64,000 nucleotides of DNA from Chloroflexota bacterium (GTDB lineage: Bacteria > Chloroflexota > Dehalococcoidia > Bin125): assembly GCA_009838915.1 (NCBI GenBank), contig VXQT01000011.1:96586-160585 (forward strand), read 5' to 3'. Shown in pieces: positions 16,862-26,554 of the stretch. The notes under the pieces are model-generated. The model saw only the letters and a list, made by a program, of their open reading frames with translations. It searched no databases and was not told where the DNA came from. Every line of letters begins with the position of its first letter. Position 1 is the first letter of the stretch. The translations under genes were made by a program, and so were the position numbers.

Positions 16862-19800
16862 TCAGATGTTGAAGTATCGAGCCTCGGGATGATGCACGAT
16901 GAGCGCCGAGGTCGACTGCTCCGGATGCATCTGAAACTCTTCGCTCAATGTCACGCCGATCCGCTCCGGTTCGAGCAACGTCCAGAGCAGCGCCTGATCC
17001 TCCAGGTTGGGGCAGGCCGGATAACCGAATGAATAGCGCGCGCCCTGGTAGTTGGTCTTGATCAGCTCCTCGGGAGTTGCTCCGTCTGATCCGTCTATTC
17101 CGAGCTCCTGCCGAATCCGGCGATGCCAGTACTCGGCCAGTGCCTCTGCGATCTCGACGCCGAATCCGTGCCAGTAGAGGTATTCCTGGTATCGGTCGGC
17201 GGCGTACAGCTCCTGCGCGTACTCGCCGACGCGCGAGCCCATGGTCACCACGTGAAAGCCGACCAGGTCCATCTCGCCCGAGTCGACCGAGCGGAAGTAG
17301 TCCGACAGACAGCGCGACTGCTTGGCCTGCTGGCGCGGAAAACTGAACCGGACCGCCTCCGTGCCCCGACCCTCGGCGTCAAAGACGATCAGATCATCGC
17401 CGTCTGATTGCGCCGGGAAGTAGCCGTAGACCACTGCCGGTTCTAGCACGCCCTCTCGCAGCGCCTGCTGCTGGATATCGATCAGCGCCTGCTCGGCCCG
17501 AGCGGTGGTCTCCGCGTCGCGGCCCTTAAATCCCCACTGTCCGCGCAGCAGGGCGTTGCGGTTGATGTAGGGAAACACCTCAGTCAGCGGCAGGCCGCGA
17601 ATCACCCGCGTCCCCAGGAACGGGGCGGACGGAGTCGTTGCCGCAGGCGCCAACGTCGAACGAACCGCAGTTGCCGTCGCCCTGGCGAGCGCGCCGCTGG
17701 ACGCAGTCGGCCCCGGCATCGGCTCGACAGGTTCGCGCTCGAGCGTGACGCCGTCGCTGAGCGCGTTCATGATCCGCAGGCCCTCGAATGCGTCCTGACC
17801 GTAGAAGACGTCGCCGTGGAACGTGTTTCGCAAATCCCACTCGACGTACTTGCGGGTCAGCGCCGCGCCGCCGAGCAGTACCGGCCAGCGATCGGCCAGT
17901 TCGCGGCGGTTCAGCTCTTCCAGGTCTTCCTTCATCACCAATGTGGACTTGACCAGCAGGCCCGAGAGCCCGATCGCGTCGGCGTTATGTTCCAACGCCG
18001 CCTCGATCACGTTCGAGATCGGCTGCTTGATGCCCAGGTTGACGGTCGTGAAGCCGTTGTTGGAGAGGATGATCTCGACCAGGTTCTTGCCGATGTCGTG
18101 TACGTCGCCGCGCACGGTCGCCAGCACGATTGAGCCTTTGCTGGTTGATTCCAGCCGGTCCATGTGCGGCTCCAGGTGCGCGACCGCACGTTTCATCGTC
18201 TCGGCCGACTGCAGCACGAAGGGCAACTGCATGTCGCCGGCGCCGAACAGGTCGCCTACCTCCTGCATCGCCGGCAGGAGCAGCTCGTTGATGATCGGGA
18301 TCGCCTCGCGCCTGACCAACGCCTCGTCAAGATCCGATTCCAGCCCCTCGCGCTGACCGTCGACGATGCGACGGTGCAGCCGCTCCTCCAGCGGCAGGTC
18401 GTCGAGGCGCTCGCGCTCCTGCGTCGCCGCCTGCGCATCCTCGAACAGGGCCATGAAGGCGGGCAAAGGATCGACCGGGCCTTCCGGTCCGTCGAGCCAC
18501 TCGTCCAGGATCAGCCGCCGCGCTGCATCAAGTTGCTCCTTTGGTATCCGATTGATCGGCAAGATCTGCGCGGCGTGGACGATGGCAGCCTTGAGCCCGC
18601 GCCCAACGGCGTCGTGCAGGAACACCGAGTTGAGCACCTGTCGCGCAGCGGGATTGAGACCAAACGAGATGTTGGAGACGCCGAGAATCGTCTGCGCGCG
18701 CGGGAACTCCCGCGAGATCGCCTCGACCGCGTCCAGCGTCTCCAGTCCGTCACGGCGCAGGTCCTCCTGACCCGTGCTGACCGGCAGGGTCAGGGCATCG
18801 AAGAACAGATCCCCGGGAGAGAGGTCGTAGTCCTCGGTCGCAATCCGATAGAGCCGCCGCGCGATCTCCAGTTTTCGGTCGCAGGTGCGGGCCTGGCCCT
18901 CTTCGTCGATTACGAGCGCCACGACTCCAGCGCCGAATCGCACCGCCGCCGAGAGCGTTTGATCGAGCCGCTTGCCGCCGTCCTCGAGATTGATCGAGTT
19001 GACGATCGCCTTGCCGCCCAGTTGCTTCAGCCCGGCTTCCAGCACTCCCGGTTCGGTTGAGTCCAGCATCAGTGGAAGCGTGGACAGGCCTCGCGCCCGT
19101 GATACGAGCTCGGCCATGTCGGGCGTGCCGTCTCGGCCGACGAAGTCAACGCAGACATCGGCAACGTGCGCGCCTTCGGCCGACTGGTCGCGGATGACAT
19201 TGGCCATCTGCTCCCACTCCTCGTTCTGCAGCAGGCGCTTGAAGCGCCGCGAGCCGTTGGCGTTGGCTCGCTCGCCGACGATCAGGAACGAGGCGTCCTG
19301 GCGGTACGGCGTCGAGACGAACAACGAAGCCGCCGACGGCTCCGGCTCAGGACTCCGACTCACCGCCTGCATGCCGTTCATCGCCTCGCGCATGGCGCGC
19401 ACGTGCTCGGGCGTGGTGCCGCAGCAACCGCCCACGATGCCGACGCCGTACTCGCTGACGAAGGTCCGGTGCGCGTCCGCCAATTCCGACGGCGTGAGGT
19501 CGTAGATCATCTGCCCGTTTTCGGTGCGGGGCAGCCCGGCGTTGGGTGAACACAGGAGGGTGGTCTCGGCGTTGGCCGAGAGGTATCGCAACGGTTCGTG
19601 CATCAGATCGGGACCGGTCGCACAATTCAGCCCGATCCCGTCCAAGCCGAGCGGAGCCAACGCCGTGAAGGCGGCCCCAATCTCGCTGCCGACCAACATC
19701 TGGCCGGTCGTCTCGATCGTCACGGTTGCAAAGAGCGGGGTGTCGCTCTTGAACTCGGCGAGCGCGTCCTTGCAGGCCAGGATCGCCGCCTTGCCCTGCA

Positions 19801-20293
19801 GCAGGTCGTAGACCGTCTCCACGAGCAGCGCGTCGACTTCGCCCTCCAGTAGTCCCCTCGCCTGTTCCAGGTAGGCCGCGTGCAGTTCGTCGAATCCGAG
19901 GTGTCCCAGCGAGGGCAACTTGGTGCCCGGCCCGAGCGAACCGAGCACGTATCGCGGCCGCTCCGCGGTAGAGAATCGATCGACCACGCTGCGTGCGATG
20001 CGCGCCGACTCGCGGTTGATCTCGCGCGTCCGCTCCGAGAGTTCGTACTCGCCCAGCGTGATTGAAGAGCCACCGAAGGTGTTGGTCAGCACCGCGTCGG
20101 CGCCGGCTTCGAGATAGGACTCGTGCAGCGCCGCTACGGCATCGGGCCGCGAGACGTTGAGGACCTCGTTGCAGCCCTCGAGCCCGTCGAAGTCTGAGAG
20201 CGACAGATCCAGCAGTTGCAGCCCGGTGCCGGTCGCGCCGTCAAGCACGACCACCCGTTCATCTGCGAGCGTTCGGAGATCGGGACGTTGCAT
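16862..20293 (-). CDS. metH: Cobalamin-dependent methionine synthase
   Basis: 1143-aa multidomain enzyme transferring a methyl group from methyl-THF to homocysteine through cobalamin. In order: homocysteine-binding domain with zinc cysteines in GLNCATG and GGCCGTT (residues 1-325), pterin-binding domain opening FLIVGERANANGSRRFKRLL, the B12 cap helices with LPFVLQSAETMK, the B12 domain with RGDVHDIGKN near residue 730 (axial His) and GLSGLLVKST, then an AdoMet activation domain with YPACPNLEDQ ending at residue 1143. All E. coli MetH domains are represented (1227 aa there). I prefer ATG 20293 to TTG 20314. No B12 or SAM riboswitch is evident upstream. Confidence 0.95.
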   Translation of the reverse strand: MQRPDLRTLADERVVVLDGATGTGLQLLDLSLSDFDGLEGCNEVLNVSRPDAVAALHESYLEAGADAVLTNTFGGSSITLGEYELSERTREINRESARIARSVVDRFSTAERPRYVLGSLGPGTKLPSLGHLGFDELHAAYLEQARGLLEGEVDALLVETVYDLLQGKAAILACKDALAEFKSDTPLFATVTIETTGQMLVGSEIGAAFTALAPLGLDGIGLNCATGPDLMHEPLRYLSANAETTLLCSPNAGLPRTENGQMIYDLTPSELADAHRTFVSEYGVGIVGGCCGTTPEHVRAMREAMNGMQAVSRSPEPEPSAASLFVSTPYRQDASFLIVGERANANGSRRFKRLLQNEEWEQMANVIRDQSAEGAHVADVCVDFVGRDGTPDMAELVSRARGLSTLPLMLDSTEPGVLEAGLKQLGGKAIVNSINLEDGGKRLDQTLSAAVRFGAGVVALVIDEEGQARTCDRKLEIARRLYRIATEDYDLSPGDLFFDALTLPVSTGQEDLRRDGLETLDAVEAISREFPRAQTILGVSNISFGLNPAARQVLNSVFLHDAVGRGLKAAIVHAAQILPINRIPKEQLDAARRLILDEWLDGPEGPVDPLPAFMALFEDAQAATQERERLDDLPLEERLHRRIVDGQREGLESDLDEALVRREAIPIINELLLPAMQEVGDLFGAGDMQLPFVLQSAETMKRAVAHLEPHMDRLESTSKGSIVLATVRGDVHDIGKNLVEIILSNNGFTTVNLGIKQPISNVIEAALEHNADAIGLSGLLVKSTLVMKEDLEELNRRELADRWPVLLGGAALTRKYVEWDLRNTFHGDVFYGQDAFEGLRIMNALSDGVTLEREPVEPMPGPTASSGALARATATAVRSTLAPAATTPSAPFLGTRVIRGLPLTEVFPYINRNALLRGQWGFKGRDAETTARAEQALIDIQQQALREGVLEPAVVYGYFPAQSDGDDLIVFDAEGRGTEAVRFSFPRQQAKQSRCLSDYFRSVDSGEMDLVGFHVVTMGSRVGEYAQELYAADRYQEYLYWHGFGVEIAEALAEYWHRRIRQELGIDGSDGATPEELIKTNYQGARYSFGYPACPNLEDQALLWTLLEPERIGVTLSEEFQMHPEQSTSALIVHHPEARYFNI

Positions 20294-20346
20294 CCGTTGA
20301 TCGTATCCAGCCAACCGACCCGTCTCAGCAACGGGATGTGTCGAGG

Positions 20347-20973
20347 TTATCCGCCGAAGCGCTTGCGCAACGCGCCGCCGATGCCGCTCCTCGCTGACTC
20401 AAGCTCAGCCTGAAGCTGTGCGACCTGTTTCTCCAACCGCTCGTTCTCGCGACTGAGCCGATTGCGTTCCTGGCGGAACTCCTCGTGCCGGGCGTCGAGC
20501 GTTGCCTGCAGCTCGGCGAATTGCTGTTCGGCCGCCACCTGTGCCGAGGACGCCGCCGCGAGCGAAGCCGAAGCCTCCTTTGCGGCCTGTTCGTAGAAAG
20601 TCGATTTCTCCGTCAGCGCGTCACGCTCGTTGCGCAGCCTGTGGCGTTCGCGTTCGGCGGCGTCAGCGCGTTCTGTGAGCTCGGCGAGCTGCGCACTCGC
20701 CGAATCCGCAGCGGAAGTGGCGGACTCGGCGGTCGAACGCAACGCGTCCCGCTCCGATTTCGTTTCGCGCAGCTCGACGCGCATCGGCTCTATCTCCTCG
20801 CCCGACGTAGCGAGTTTCGCCGCCAGGCGATCAAGATGGCTACGCAGGTCGCGGGACTGCTTCTCCGCTTTTCTCGCGCGGTCTTCCAACGAGTCGGCAC
20901 GGACGACCGCGGCCTTGCGGCTCGCCTCCGCACGCTCGGCCCGAGCCCGCTCGACCCGAAGTTGGTCGGCCAT
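20347..20973 (-). CDS. Coiled-coil protein of unknown function
   Basis: 208-aa protein that is almost entirely Glu/Arg/Ala/Leu-rich heptad repeat, predicted as one long coiled coil (about residues 5-195) with a basic glycine-containing end GGALRKRFGG. No transmembrane or catalytic motif. The ATG at 20973 follows the isocitrate dehydrogenase stop by eight bases, so the two are likely co-transcribed and the gene precedes metH on the same strand. A structural or tethering role is a guess; the composition alone cannot assign a family. Confidence 0.7.
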   Translation of the reverse strand: MADQLRVERARAERAEASRKAAVVRADSLEDRARKAEKQSRDLRSHLDRLAAKLATSGEEIEPMRVELRETKSERDALRSTAESATSAADSASAQLAELTERADAAERERHRLRNERDALTEKSTFYEQAAKEASASLAAASSAQVAAEQQFAELQATLDARHEEFRQERNRLSRENERLEKQVAQLQAELESARSGIGGALRKRFGG

Positions 20974-20981
20974 GACTCGGC

Positions 20982-22196
20982 CTACGCGCCGGCGCGGACG
21001 GCCTCGATCGCCGTCGTCCAGCGATCGTCCAAGGCGGAATCGTTGACCGTCGCCAGCACGTAGTCGCCAAATGCCGCTGTGGTGGCGCCGGTATCGCGGC
21101 CGGTCATCACGAGTTCCTTCTCGTACTGGCCGCACAGGTCCATTGCCTTGTCCAGTTTGCCGCCCAGATCGGGGAAGCCGATGTGCGAGAGCATCATCGC
21201 GCCAGCGCGAAGCATCGACGACGGATCCGCGTAGATGTCGCGGCCCTCGCGCACCATGCGCGGGGCCGAGCCGTGGATCGCCTCGAACATCGCAGTCTTG
21301 GTGCCGATGTTGCCTGCCCCCGCGGTGCCGACGCCGCCCTGGAACTCGGCCGCCTCGTCGGTCAGGATGTCGCCGTAGAGATTGGGCAGCGCAAAGACCT
21401 GGAAGTTGGTGCGACGCTTGGGGTCGACCAGCTTCGCGGTCATGATGTCGATGTACCAACCTTCCCACTCGATCCCCTCAAAGTCCTCCCCCACCTTGCG
21501 CGCCGCGTCGAGGAACGCCCCGTCGGTCGTCTTGACGACGTTGGCCTTGGTCACGATCGTGACCGAGTTCTTGCCGTTGTTCCTGGCGTACTCGAAGGCG
21601 GCGCGGATGATCCGCTCGGAGCCGGGATTAGAGAGAATCTTGAAGTCGATGTTCAGATCGCCGATAGAGAATCCCTCCGAGCCAACGGCGTAGAGATCCT
21701 CGGTGTTCTCGCGGAAGAAGGTCCAGTCAATGCCCTCGGCGGGGACGCGTACGGGTCGGACGTTGGCGTAGAGGTCGAGCACCTTGCGCATCGCCACGTT
21801 GGCCGACTCGATGTTGGGCCAGCCGTCGCCCTGCTCCGGCGTCGTGGTTGGTCCCTTGAGGGTGACGTCGCACTCGTGGATTTCCTTGAGCACGCCTTCC
21901 GGGATCGCGGCCAACTCCTCGGCGCGGCGCTCAATCGTCAGGCCGTCGATCGTGCGGAAGCTGACGCGACCGGAGGACACCTGGTCTTCGAGGAGCGCTT
22001 CCAGCACCCGCTGCGATTCGTGCGCAATCGAGGGGCCGATGCCGTCACCGCCGAGCACGCCGATCTCGATGTGGTCGAGCGCGGTGAAGTCGGTTGGCTC
22101 GCCCTCGGATTTGATCTTGTCAACGCGGGTCTGCTGTGCCTCAAGCAGTTCACCAAAGCGCTGCTTGGCCTGCTCGACGGAGTCAATCGTGGGCAT
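20982..22196 (-). CDS. Isocitrate dehydrogenase (isocitrate/isopropylmalate dehydrogenase family)
   Basis: 404-aa beta-decarboxylating dehydrogenase. GGDGIGPSIA begins the fold, the substrate loop IESANVAMRKVLDLYANVRP has the Ser-x-Asn pattern of isocitrate enzymes, ENTEDLYAV carries the active-site Tyr, and NLYGDILTDEAAEFQGGVG provides the metal Asp residues. Converts isocitrate to 2-oxoglutarate with NAD or NADP; cofactor preference is uncertain. ATG 22196 has GGAGAAGG upstream; an in-frame start at 22307 lacks such a site. With isocitrate lyase (30215) it makes the TCA/glyoxylate branch point. Isopropylmalate or homoisocitrate dehydrogenase is less likely because of the Ser-x-Asn loop. Confidence 0.85.
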   Translation of the reverse strand: MPTIDSVEQAKQRFGELLEAQQTRVDKIKSEGEPTDFTALDHIEIGVLGGDGIGPSIAHESQRVLEALLEDQVSSGRVSFRTIDGLTIERRAEELAAIPEGVLKEIHECDVTLKGPTTTPEQGDGWPNIESANVAMRKVLDLYANVRPVRVPAEGIDWTFFRENTEDLYAVGSEGFSIGDLNIDFKILSNPGSERIIRAAFEYARNNGKNSVTIVTKANVVKTTDGAFLDAARKVGEDFEGIEWEGWYIDIMTAKLVDPKRRTNFQVFALPNLYGDILTDEAAEFQGGVGTAGAGNIGTKTAMFEAIHGSAPRMVREGRDIYADPSSMLRAGAMMLSHIGFPDLGGKLDKAMDLCGQYEKELVMTGRDTGATTAAFGDYVLATVNDSALDDRWTTAIEAVRAGA

Positions 22197-22337
22197 ATTC
22201 CTTCTCCTCGTCGAACCATCCGCGATGTAGGTCCGTCGGCAGTGTACCTGCTGCCATAGCGGGGACTGAAGGCGGAGTTGTTGCTCGACTCTTGTTCGCC
22301 GCAACATCGACGAATGAGGAGCCGCGACTTCATCAGC

Positions 22338-22850
22338 CTAAAGGGAAGGCCGGTCCAGTTTCGCGCGGAGCTCTTCAGACACTTCAGAGATCCTGACGCG
22401 TCCAGCGATTGCGGCCTCGTCCACTAGCGCTCGGATATCAGGTTTCGCAAAGGTGTGGTGAGCACCTGTCGAAACAGCCTCGCGGATCGCCAGCGCCAAC
22501 TCCCTCAGTTGAGCATTACCCAAGACTGGCACGCTGACGTGAAGGCTCTTGAGATCGGTGACGGGAGTGCGGCCAGGGGTAGGGAGTATCTCCAGCCCTA
22601 AAGAAGCCAGATCCCTCTCGTTCACAAGAGCCAACTGGACTCTCTGCAAATGGTCCCCCGCAGCCGCGATAGCAAGAGCTACTTCTCGGACATCGTGCAG
22701 GTCTTTCGTGGGGCATCGCCAGAATGATAGTTCGTTGTTCAATGCCTTCAAGTCTGACTCGATAGCGGATTGCAGAGCCTGCTCAGGAGGGACGTCCGGC
22801 CGCTCTCTCCACTCCCACTTCGCTAGCCGGACCTTGCGGGCCAGATACAC
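22338..22850 (-). CDS. Unrecognised protein, second gene of a two-gene insertion
   Basis: 170-aa protein that I do not recognise. It starts with GTG immediately after the upstream TAG, so translation is almost certainly coupled. Predicted mixed alpha/beta, with an amphipathic N-terminal helix region (ALQSAIESDLKALNNEL), a His-containing patch GAHHTFAKPD and a C-terminal helical end (ISEVSEELRAKLDRPS). No signal peptide or membrane segment. Codon use has visibly fewer G/C third positions than neighbouring genes, suggesting acquisition. Together with the gene at 22851 it separates isocitrate dehydrogenase from the M3 peptidase. Confidence 0.6.
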   Translation of the reverse strand: MYLARKVRLAKWEWRERPDVPPEQALQSAIESDLKALNNELSFWRCPTKDLHDVREVALAIAAAGDHLQRVQLALVNERDLASLGLEILPTPGRTPVTDLKSLHVSVPVLGNAQLRELALAIREAVSTGAHHTFAKPDIRALVDEAAIAGRVRISEVSEELRAKLDRPSL

Positions 22851-23375
22851 CTACCGGGATGCCAGTTCTGACATCACATCTGCCAAGTAGTCTCGGAGCC
22901 AGGGAACTCGCTCACGATGTGACTCCAACGTCGATAGCAAAGCCGGATCTTCCCACTCCTCGGCGGCTTGAATGGCTGCATCTCGCATAACAATGTCCTG
23001 CGAAGTGAGGCAGTGCGACAACAACTGCTGTCTCCATTGCGTCCAAGCGCTCGAGTCTTGAATGCCGACCACTCCTGACGAAAGCGCAAGGACCGGCGAC
23101 GCCAACGACGACGGAAGATCGCAGCGTCCCAGGCATTGCAAGAGCGACGAGCAGAAGTCCGTCCCGTGCTCGGCCTCAAGCTCTGCAAGAAGGCGTTCGG
23201 GAGAAATCTGCATGAGAGAAGGGAGATGATTCGCAACAATCTGCTCTGCCGGGTGCGTAATGCCATCTTCGATCGGACCAGCCTCAAACTCCGCTCGAAG
23301 TTGGGAAACCACTCCCTGCAGTTCCGGACTTTGCGCTTGGGTAGCCCCTGCCTCACTTGCGTCCATCAGAGCCAC
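22851..23375 (-). CDS. Unrecognised protein, HEAT-like helical, first gene of a two-gene insertion
   Basis: 174-aa protein, predicted all alpha-helical. The C-terminal half (DIVMRDAAIQAAEEWEDPAL, HRERVPWLRDYLADVM) resembles a HEAT-type repeat in the pattern of hydrophobic and acidic residues, but I would not name a family. I chose the GTG at 23375 because GGAGG lies six bases upstream; an ATG three codons later is the alternative, and an extension to 23486 has no such site. Two Cys residues lie in SSLLQCLGRCDLPS. Base composition is lower in GC than the surroundings. Co-directional and directly abutting the next gene. Confidence 0.6.
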   Translation of the reverse strand: MALMDASEAGATQAQSPELQGVVSQLRAEFEAGPIEDGITHPAEQIVANHLPSLMQISPERLLAELEAEHGTDFCSSLLQCLGRCDLPSSLASPVLALSSGVVGIQDSSAWTQWRQQLLSHCLTSQDIVMRDAAIQAAEEWEDPALLSTLESHRERVPWLRDYLADVMSELASR

Positions 23376-23489
23376 AATGCACCTCCGAGGCTTCCCTCGT
23401 TCCAATGATACCGCTGCCGAAAACGGAATGGCCAATCGGACAGATATCGCAAATCGAAACGCCTGGTCATTGCCTGATGCGATCAAACG

Positions 23490-25469
23490 CTAACCCGACA
23501 GCCCCAACTCCCGCAGGAATGCATCGGCGTTCGGCTCGCGGCCGAGGAACCGGTGGATCAGTTGGTCGGCGTCGGCCGTCCCGCCCGGCTCGAGGATGTG
23601 GCGCCGATACTCCGCCCCGACGCCCGCGACGGATGCGCCCGGCGCTTCGAAGCGCGTGAACATGTCGTCGCCGAAGACTCGCGACCAGAGATAGCAGTAG
23701 TACCCCGCGTCATAGCCGAAGAGATGCCCGAAGCCGGCCTGGAAGTGCGTGTCCTCGGGGAACGGGAATCCGGTGATCGGATGCAGCTCGCGCGCAATCT
23801 CGTCGGTGCTGCGGCCGGACCCGGAGTGATAGGCGAGATCGAGGCGCGAAAAGTAGACCTGGCGCAAGGTCGCGATCGCCGATGACGTGTGCTTCGCCTC
23901 AATCATCCGGTTGATCAGAGAGATGGGCAGCGGATCGCCGGTCTCGTGGTGCCGGCTGAAGCTGCGCAGCATGTCGGGCTGCCAGCACCAGTGCTCCAGC
24001 ATCTGCGAGGGCGCCTCGACGAAGTCGCGCTCCACCCGCGTCCCACTAAAGCGAGTGAAGCGAGAAGTCGTCAGCGTCTGATGCAGAATGTGGCCAAACT
24101 CGTGGAACAGTGTCACGACCTCGGTGTGGCGGAGCAACGAGGGCGACGACTCGATTGGCTTGGTGAAGTTGGCCACGATCGCCGAGATCGGCCGCTGGTA
24201 TCCATCGCCGCTCAGGCTGCGTCCCCCGCGCAGCGTGAACGCCGCCGCGTGCCCGAACTTGCCCGGCCTGGGATACAGGTCCATGTAGAAGCGCGCCAGG
24301 GCCTCTCCGCTGGACGGGTCGACGATGTCGAACGGCTGCGCGTCCTCGTGCCAAGCGGCGTCCCTCACGTCTTGACGCCGAACGAACCGGACTCCGACCA
24401 ACTCCTCGTAGATGCGGAACATTCCGTCCAGCACCGCGTCAAGCGGGAAGTAGGTGGCGACCTCAAACGGATCGACCTGGTACTGCTCCTGCACGACCTG
24501 GTTGGTGTAGTAGCGCCAGTCGGCGATGTCGACCCGGCCGCGCTGCCCGGTGCGGCGCTCTTGCTCCTCGCTAAGCCGCGAGAGATCCGCCGCCAGCTTC
24601 GGCTGGAGGCGCTCCTCCAGGTCGACGAGGAACTCGAACACGGCGTCAGCCTGCTTGGCCATCTTGACTTCCAGCGCATACTCGGCCCAGGACTCGTAGC
24701 CCAGCAGTGCCGCCATCGACGCACGCACGCCCAGCGCTTCCGCCAGGATGTCGATATTGGTGTCAGCCGCCTTGTTGTGGTTCTTGTGGAACAGCTCGTG
24801 CCGCCGCTCGCCGTCGTGGGCGCTGTCGAGGAATGGGTGCAGTTCCGGATAGTCGAGTCCGACCCGATACCGAACCGCGCCGTCGGCCTCCACCGTCCGC
24901 AAGCGCTCGATGTAGGAGTCGGGCAGGCCGTCCAACTCCTCGCGGTCGACTTCGATGCCGTCTTCATAGTCGTCGATGTGCTTGCGGAATCGTATGCCCA
25001 GACCGACCAGCCGCTCCTTCAGCGACTGCAGCTCGTCGCGCGTCGGCTTGTCCAGTTCAAGCCCATTGCGGCGGTAGTCGCGCAAGGCGAACTCGAGCAG
25101 CCGTCGCGCGTCGTCGGGCAACGCCTCGAGCTCTGCCCGTGAGGCATATGCCTTCAGCGCCCGGTCAATCTCCTCGCGGAACCCGATCCCGGAGGCGAAG
25201 ACGTTGAGCCGCTCTTCCTCGCGATGAGCCACGCCGCGCAGTCCCTCGTCCGCCGAGACCTGGGAGAGGAAGCCGTAACGTCCCGATGCCTGCGTGAAGA
25301 CGTTGCTGATCTCGTCCAATGGCAGCACGGTGTTCTCGAAGCTCCGCTGCCCGTCCGGCACCGAGACCAACTCATCGACCAGTCCCTCGACTGCACGAAT
25401 CGCGTCGTCCACGCCGCCGGTGATGTCGTCGGCAGTCGTCTCATCCCAGTTCGGTGTCTCGATTGTCAT
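23490..25469 (-). CDS. M3 family oligopeptidase (thimet/oligopeptidase A-like)
   Basis: 659-aa zinc metallopeptidase degrading short peptides in the cytosol. The gluzincin motif HEFGH is in TLFHEFGHILHQTLT near residue 457; the third ligand Glu is in the DFVEAPSQMLEHWCW segment about 25 residues later. The C-terminal FGYDAGYYCYLWSRVFGDDMF block is highly typical of the family and lines the substrate cleft. Full length for thimet-like enzymes (about 670-700). Divergent from the epoxide hydrolase gene with an 80-base gap. No signal peptide. Confidence 0.93.
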   Translation of the reverse strand: MTIETPNWDETTADDITGGVDDAIRAVEGLVDELVSVPDGQRSFENTVLPLDEISNVFTQASGRYGFLSQVSADEGLRGVAHREEERLNVFASGIGFREEIDRALKAYASRAELEALPDDARRLLEFALRDYRRNGLELDKPTRDELQSLKERLVGLGIRFRKHIDDYEDGIEVDREELDGLPDSYIERLRTVEADGAVRYRVGLDYPELHPFLDSAHDGERRHELFHKNHNKAADTNIDILAEALGVRASMAALLGYESWAEYALEVKMAKQADAVFEFLVDLEERLQPKLAADLSRLSEEQERRTGQRGRVDIADWRYYTNQVVQEQYQVDPFEVATYFPLDAVLDGMFRIYEELVGVRFVRRQDVRDAAWHEDAQPFDIVDPSSGEALARFYMDLYPRPGKFGHAAAFTLRGGRSLSGDGYQRPISAIVANFTKPIESSPSLLRHTEVVTLFHEFGHILHQTLTTSRFTRFSGTRVERDFVEAPSQMLEHWCWQPDMLRSFSRHHETGDPLPISLINRMIEAKHTSSAIATLRQVYFSRLDLAYHSGSGRSTDEIARELHPITGFPFPEDTHFQAGFGHLFGYDAGYYCYLWSRVFGDDMFTRFEAPGASVAGVGAEYRRHILEPGGTADADQLIHRFLGREPNADAFLRELGLSG

Positions 25470-25549
25470 GACTGATCGTTTCCAACTTGCTCCGACTCAT
25501 CGGCAATCGTTGGCAAGGTAATCTCTCAAGGAGTAGCGGAGGCAGCAAC

Positions 25550-26503
25550 ATGACCGAGATCACACACCAGCAAGTCGAGCTCTCGACCGGGATCAGCATG
25601 CACATCGCCGAGGCCGGCGAGGGGCCGGCCGTGGTCTTCTGCCACGGATTTCCGGAGCTCTGGTACTCATGGCGGCACCAGTTGCCGGCCGTTGCCGAGG
25701 CCGGATTCCGCGCCATCGCGCCGGACATGCGCGGTTACGGCGACACCGACGCGCCGCCCAATGTCGAGGACTACTCCCAGGAGCGGATCTGCGCCGACAT
25801 GGTCGCGCTGCTCGACGCGTTGGAGCTCGAGAGCGCCGTCTTCGTCGGCCACGACTGGGGCGGCGCCGTCGTCTGGAACATGGCCCAGCATCACCCGACG
25901 CGTTGCAACGCGGTCGCCGGGATCAACACGCCGGCCGGCCGCCGACCGCCGATCAACCCGCTCGAGGCGATGAAGATCGATCCGGGGCGCTTCGACTACC
26001 AGCTCTACTTCCAGGACGAAGGCGTCGCCGAGGCCGAGCTGGGCGGCAACGCGCGCCGCACCATGACCTTGATGCTGCGCACGTCCAAGCCTCAGGACCG
26101 GCTCGACGTGATCGGGATGACCTCCGGCGTCCGCGAGCGGGGCGGTTTACTGGTCGGCCTGCCCGACGACGCTGATCGCTCGATCATGCTGAGCGAAGAG
26201 GACCTCGACACGTTCGTCAGCGCCTTTGAGAAGACCGGCTTCCGCGGCGGACTCAACTGGTACCGCAACCACGGGCGCAACTGGGAATGGGGCGCCGCCG
26301 TCGACGGTCGGGACATCACCCAGCCCGCGCTGATGGTCACCGCCGGCAAGGACGGCGTCCTGCTGCCCTCGATGTCCGAGGGCATGGAAGAGTGGATCCC
26401 CAACCTCAGCCGAGGCCATATCGAAGAGTGCGGCCACTGGACTCAGCAGGAGGAGCCGGACGAGCTGAACCGGATCCTGGTGGAGTGGCTCAAGTCGCTG
26501 TAG
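25550..26503 (+). CDS. Alpha/beta hydrolase, epoxide hydrolase-like
   Basis: 317-aa alpha/beta-hydrolase. HGFPELWYSWRHQLPAVAEA carries the HGxP oxyanion motif, the nucleophile Asp is in VGHDWGG (near residue 102), WYRNH supplies a cap tyrosine, and the catalytic His is in EECGHWTQQEEP near residue 295. This layout matches soluble epoxide hydrolases that open epoxides to diols via an Asp-ester intermediate. GGAGG lies seven bases upstream of the ATG. Haloalkane dehalogenase is the main alternative, but the HGFPELWYSW block and cap Tyr favour epoxide hydrolase. Convergent with the Gfo/Idh gene. Confidence 0.87.
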   Translation: MTEITHQQVELSTGISMHIAEAGEGPAVVFCHGFPELWYSWRHQLPAVAEAGFRAIAPDMRGYGDTDAPPNVEDYSQERICADMVALLDALELESAVFVGHDWGGAVVWNMAQHHPTRCNAVAGINTPAGRRPPINPLEAMKIDPGRFDYQLYFQDEGVAEAELGGNARRTMTLMLRTSKPQDRLDVIGMTSGVRERGGLLVGLPDDADRSIMLSEEDLDTFVSAFEKTGFRGGLNWYRNHGRNWEWGAAVDGRDITQPALMVTAGKDGVLLPSMSEGMEEWIPNLSRGHIEECGHWTQQEEPDELNRILVEWLKSL

Positions 26504-26554
26504 CCGCCTCATCCCTCTGTCGAGCGGGTCCCCACTGAATCGGGGATCGGAGCA

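Noticed and set aside
22197..22307. N-terminal extension of isocitrate dehydrogenase
   Set aside because: The extra 37 residues are Arg-rich, lack similarity to the family, and ATG 22196 has a strong ribosome-binding site.
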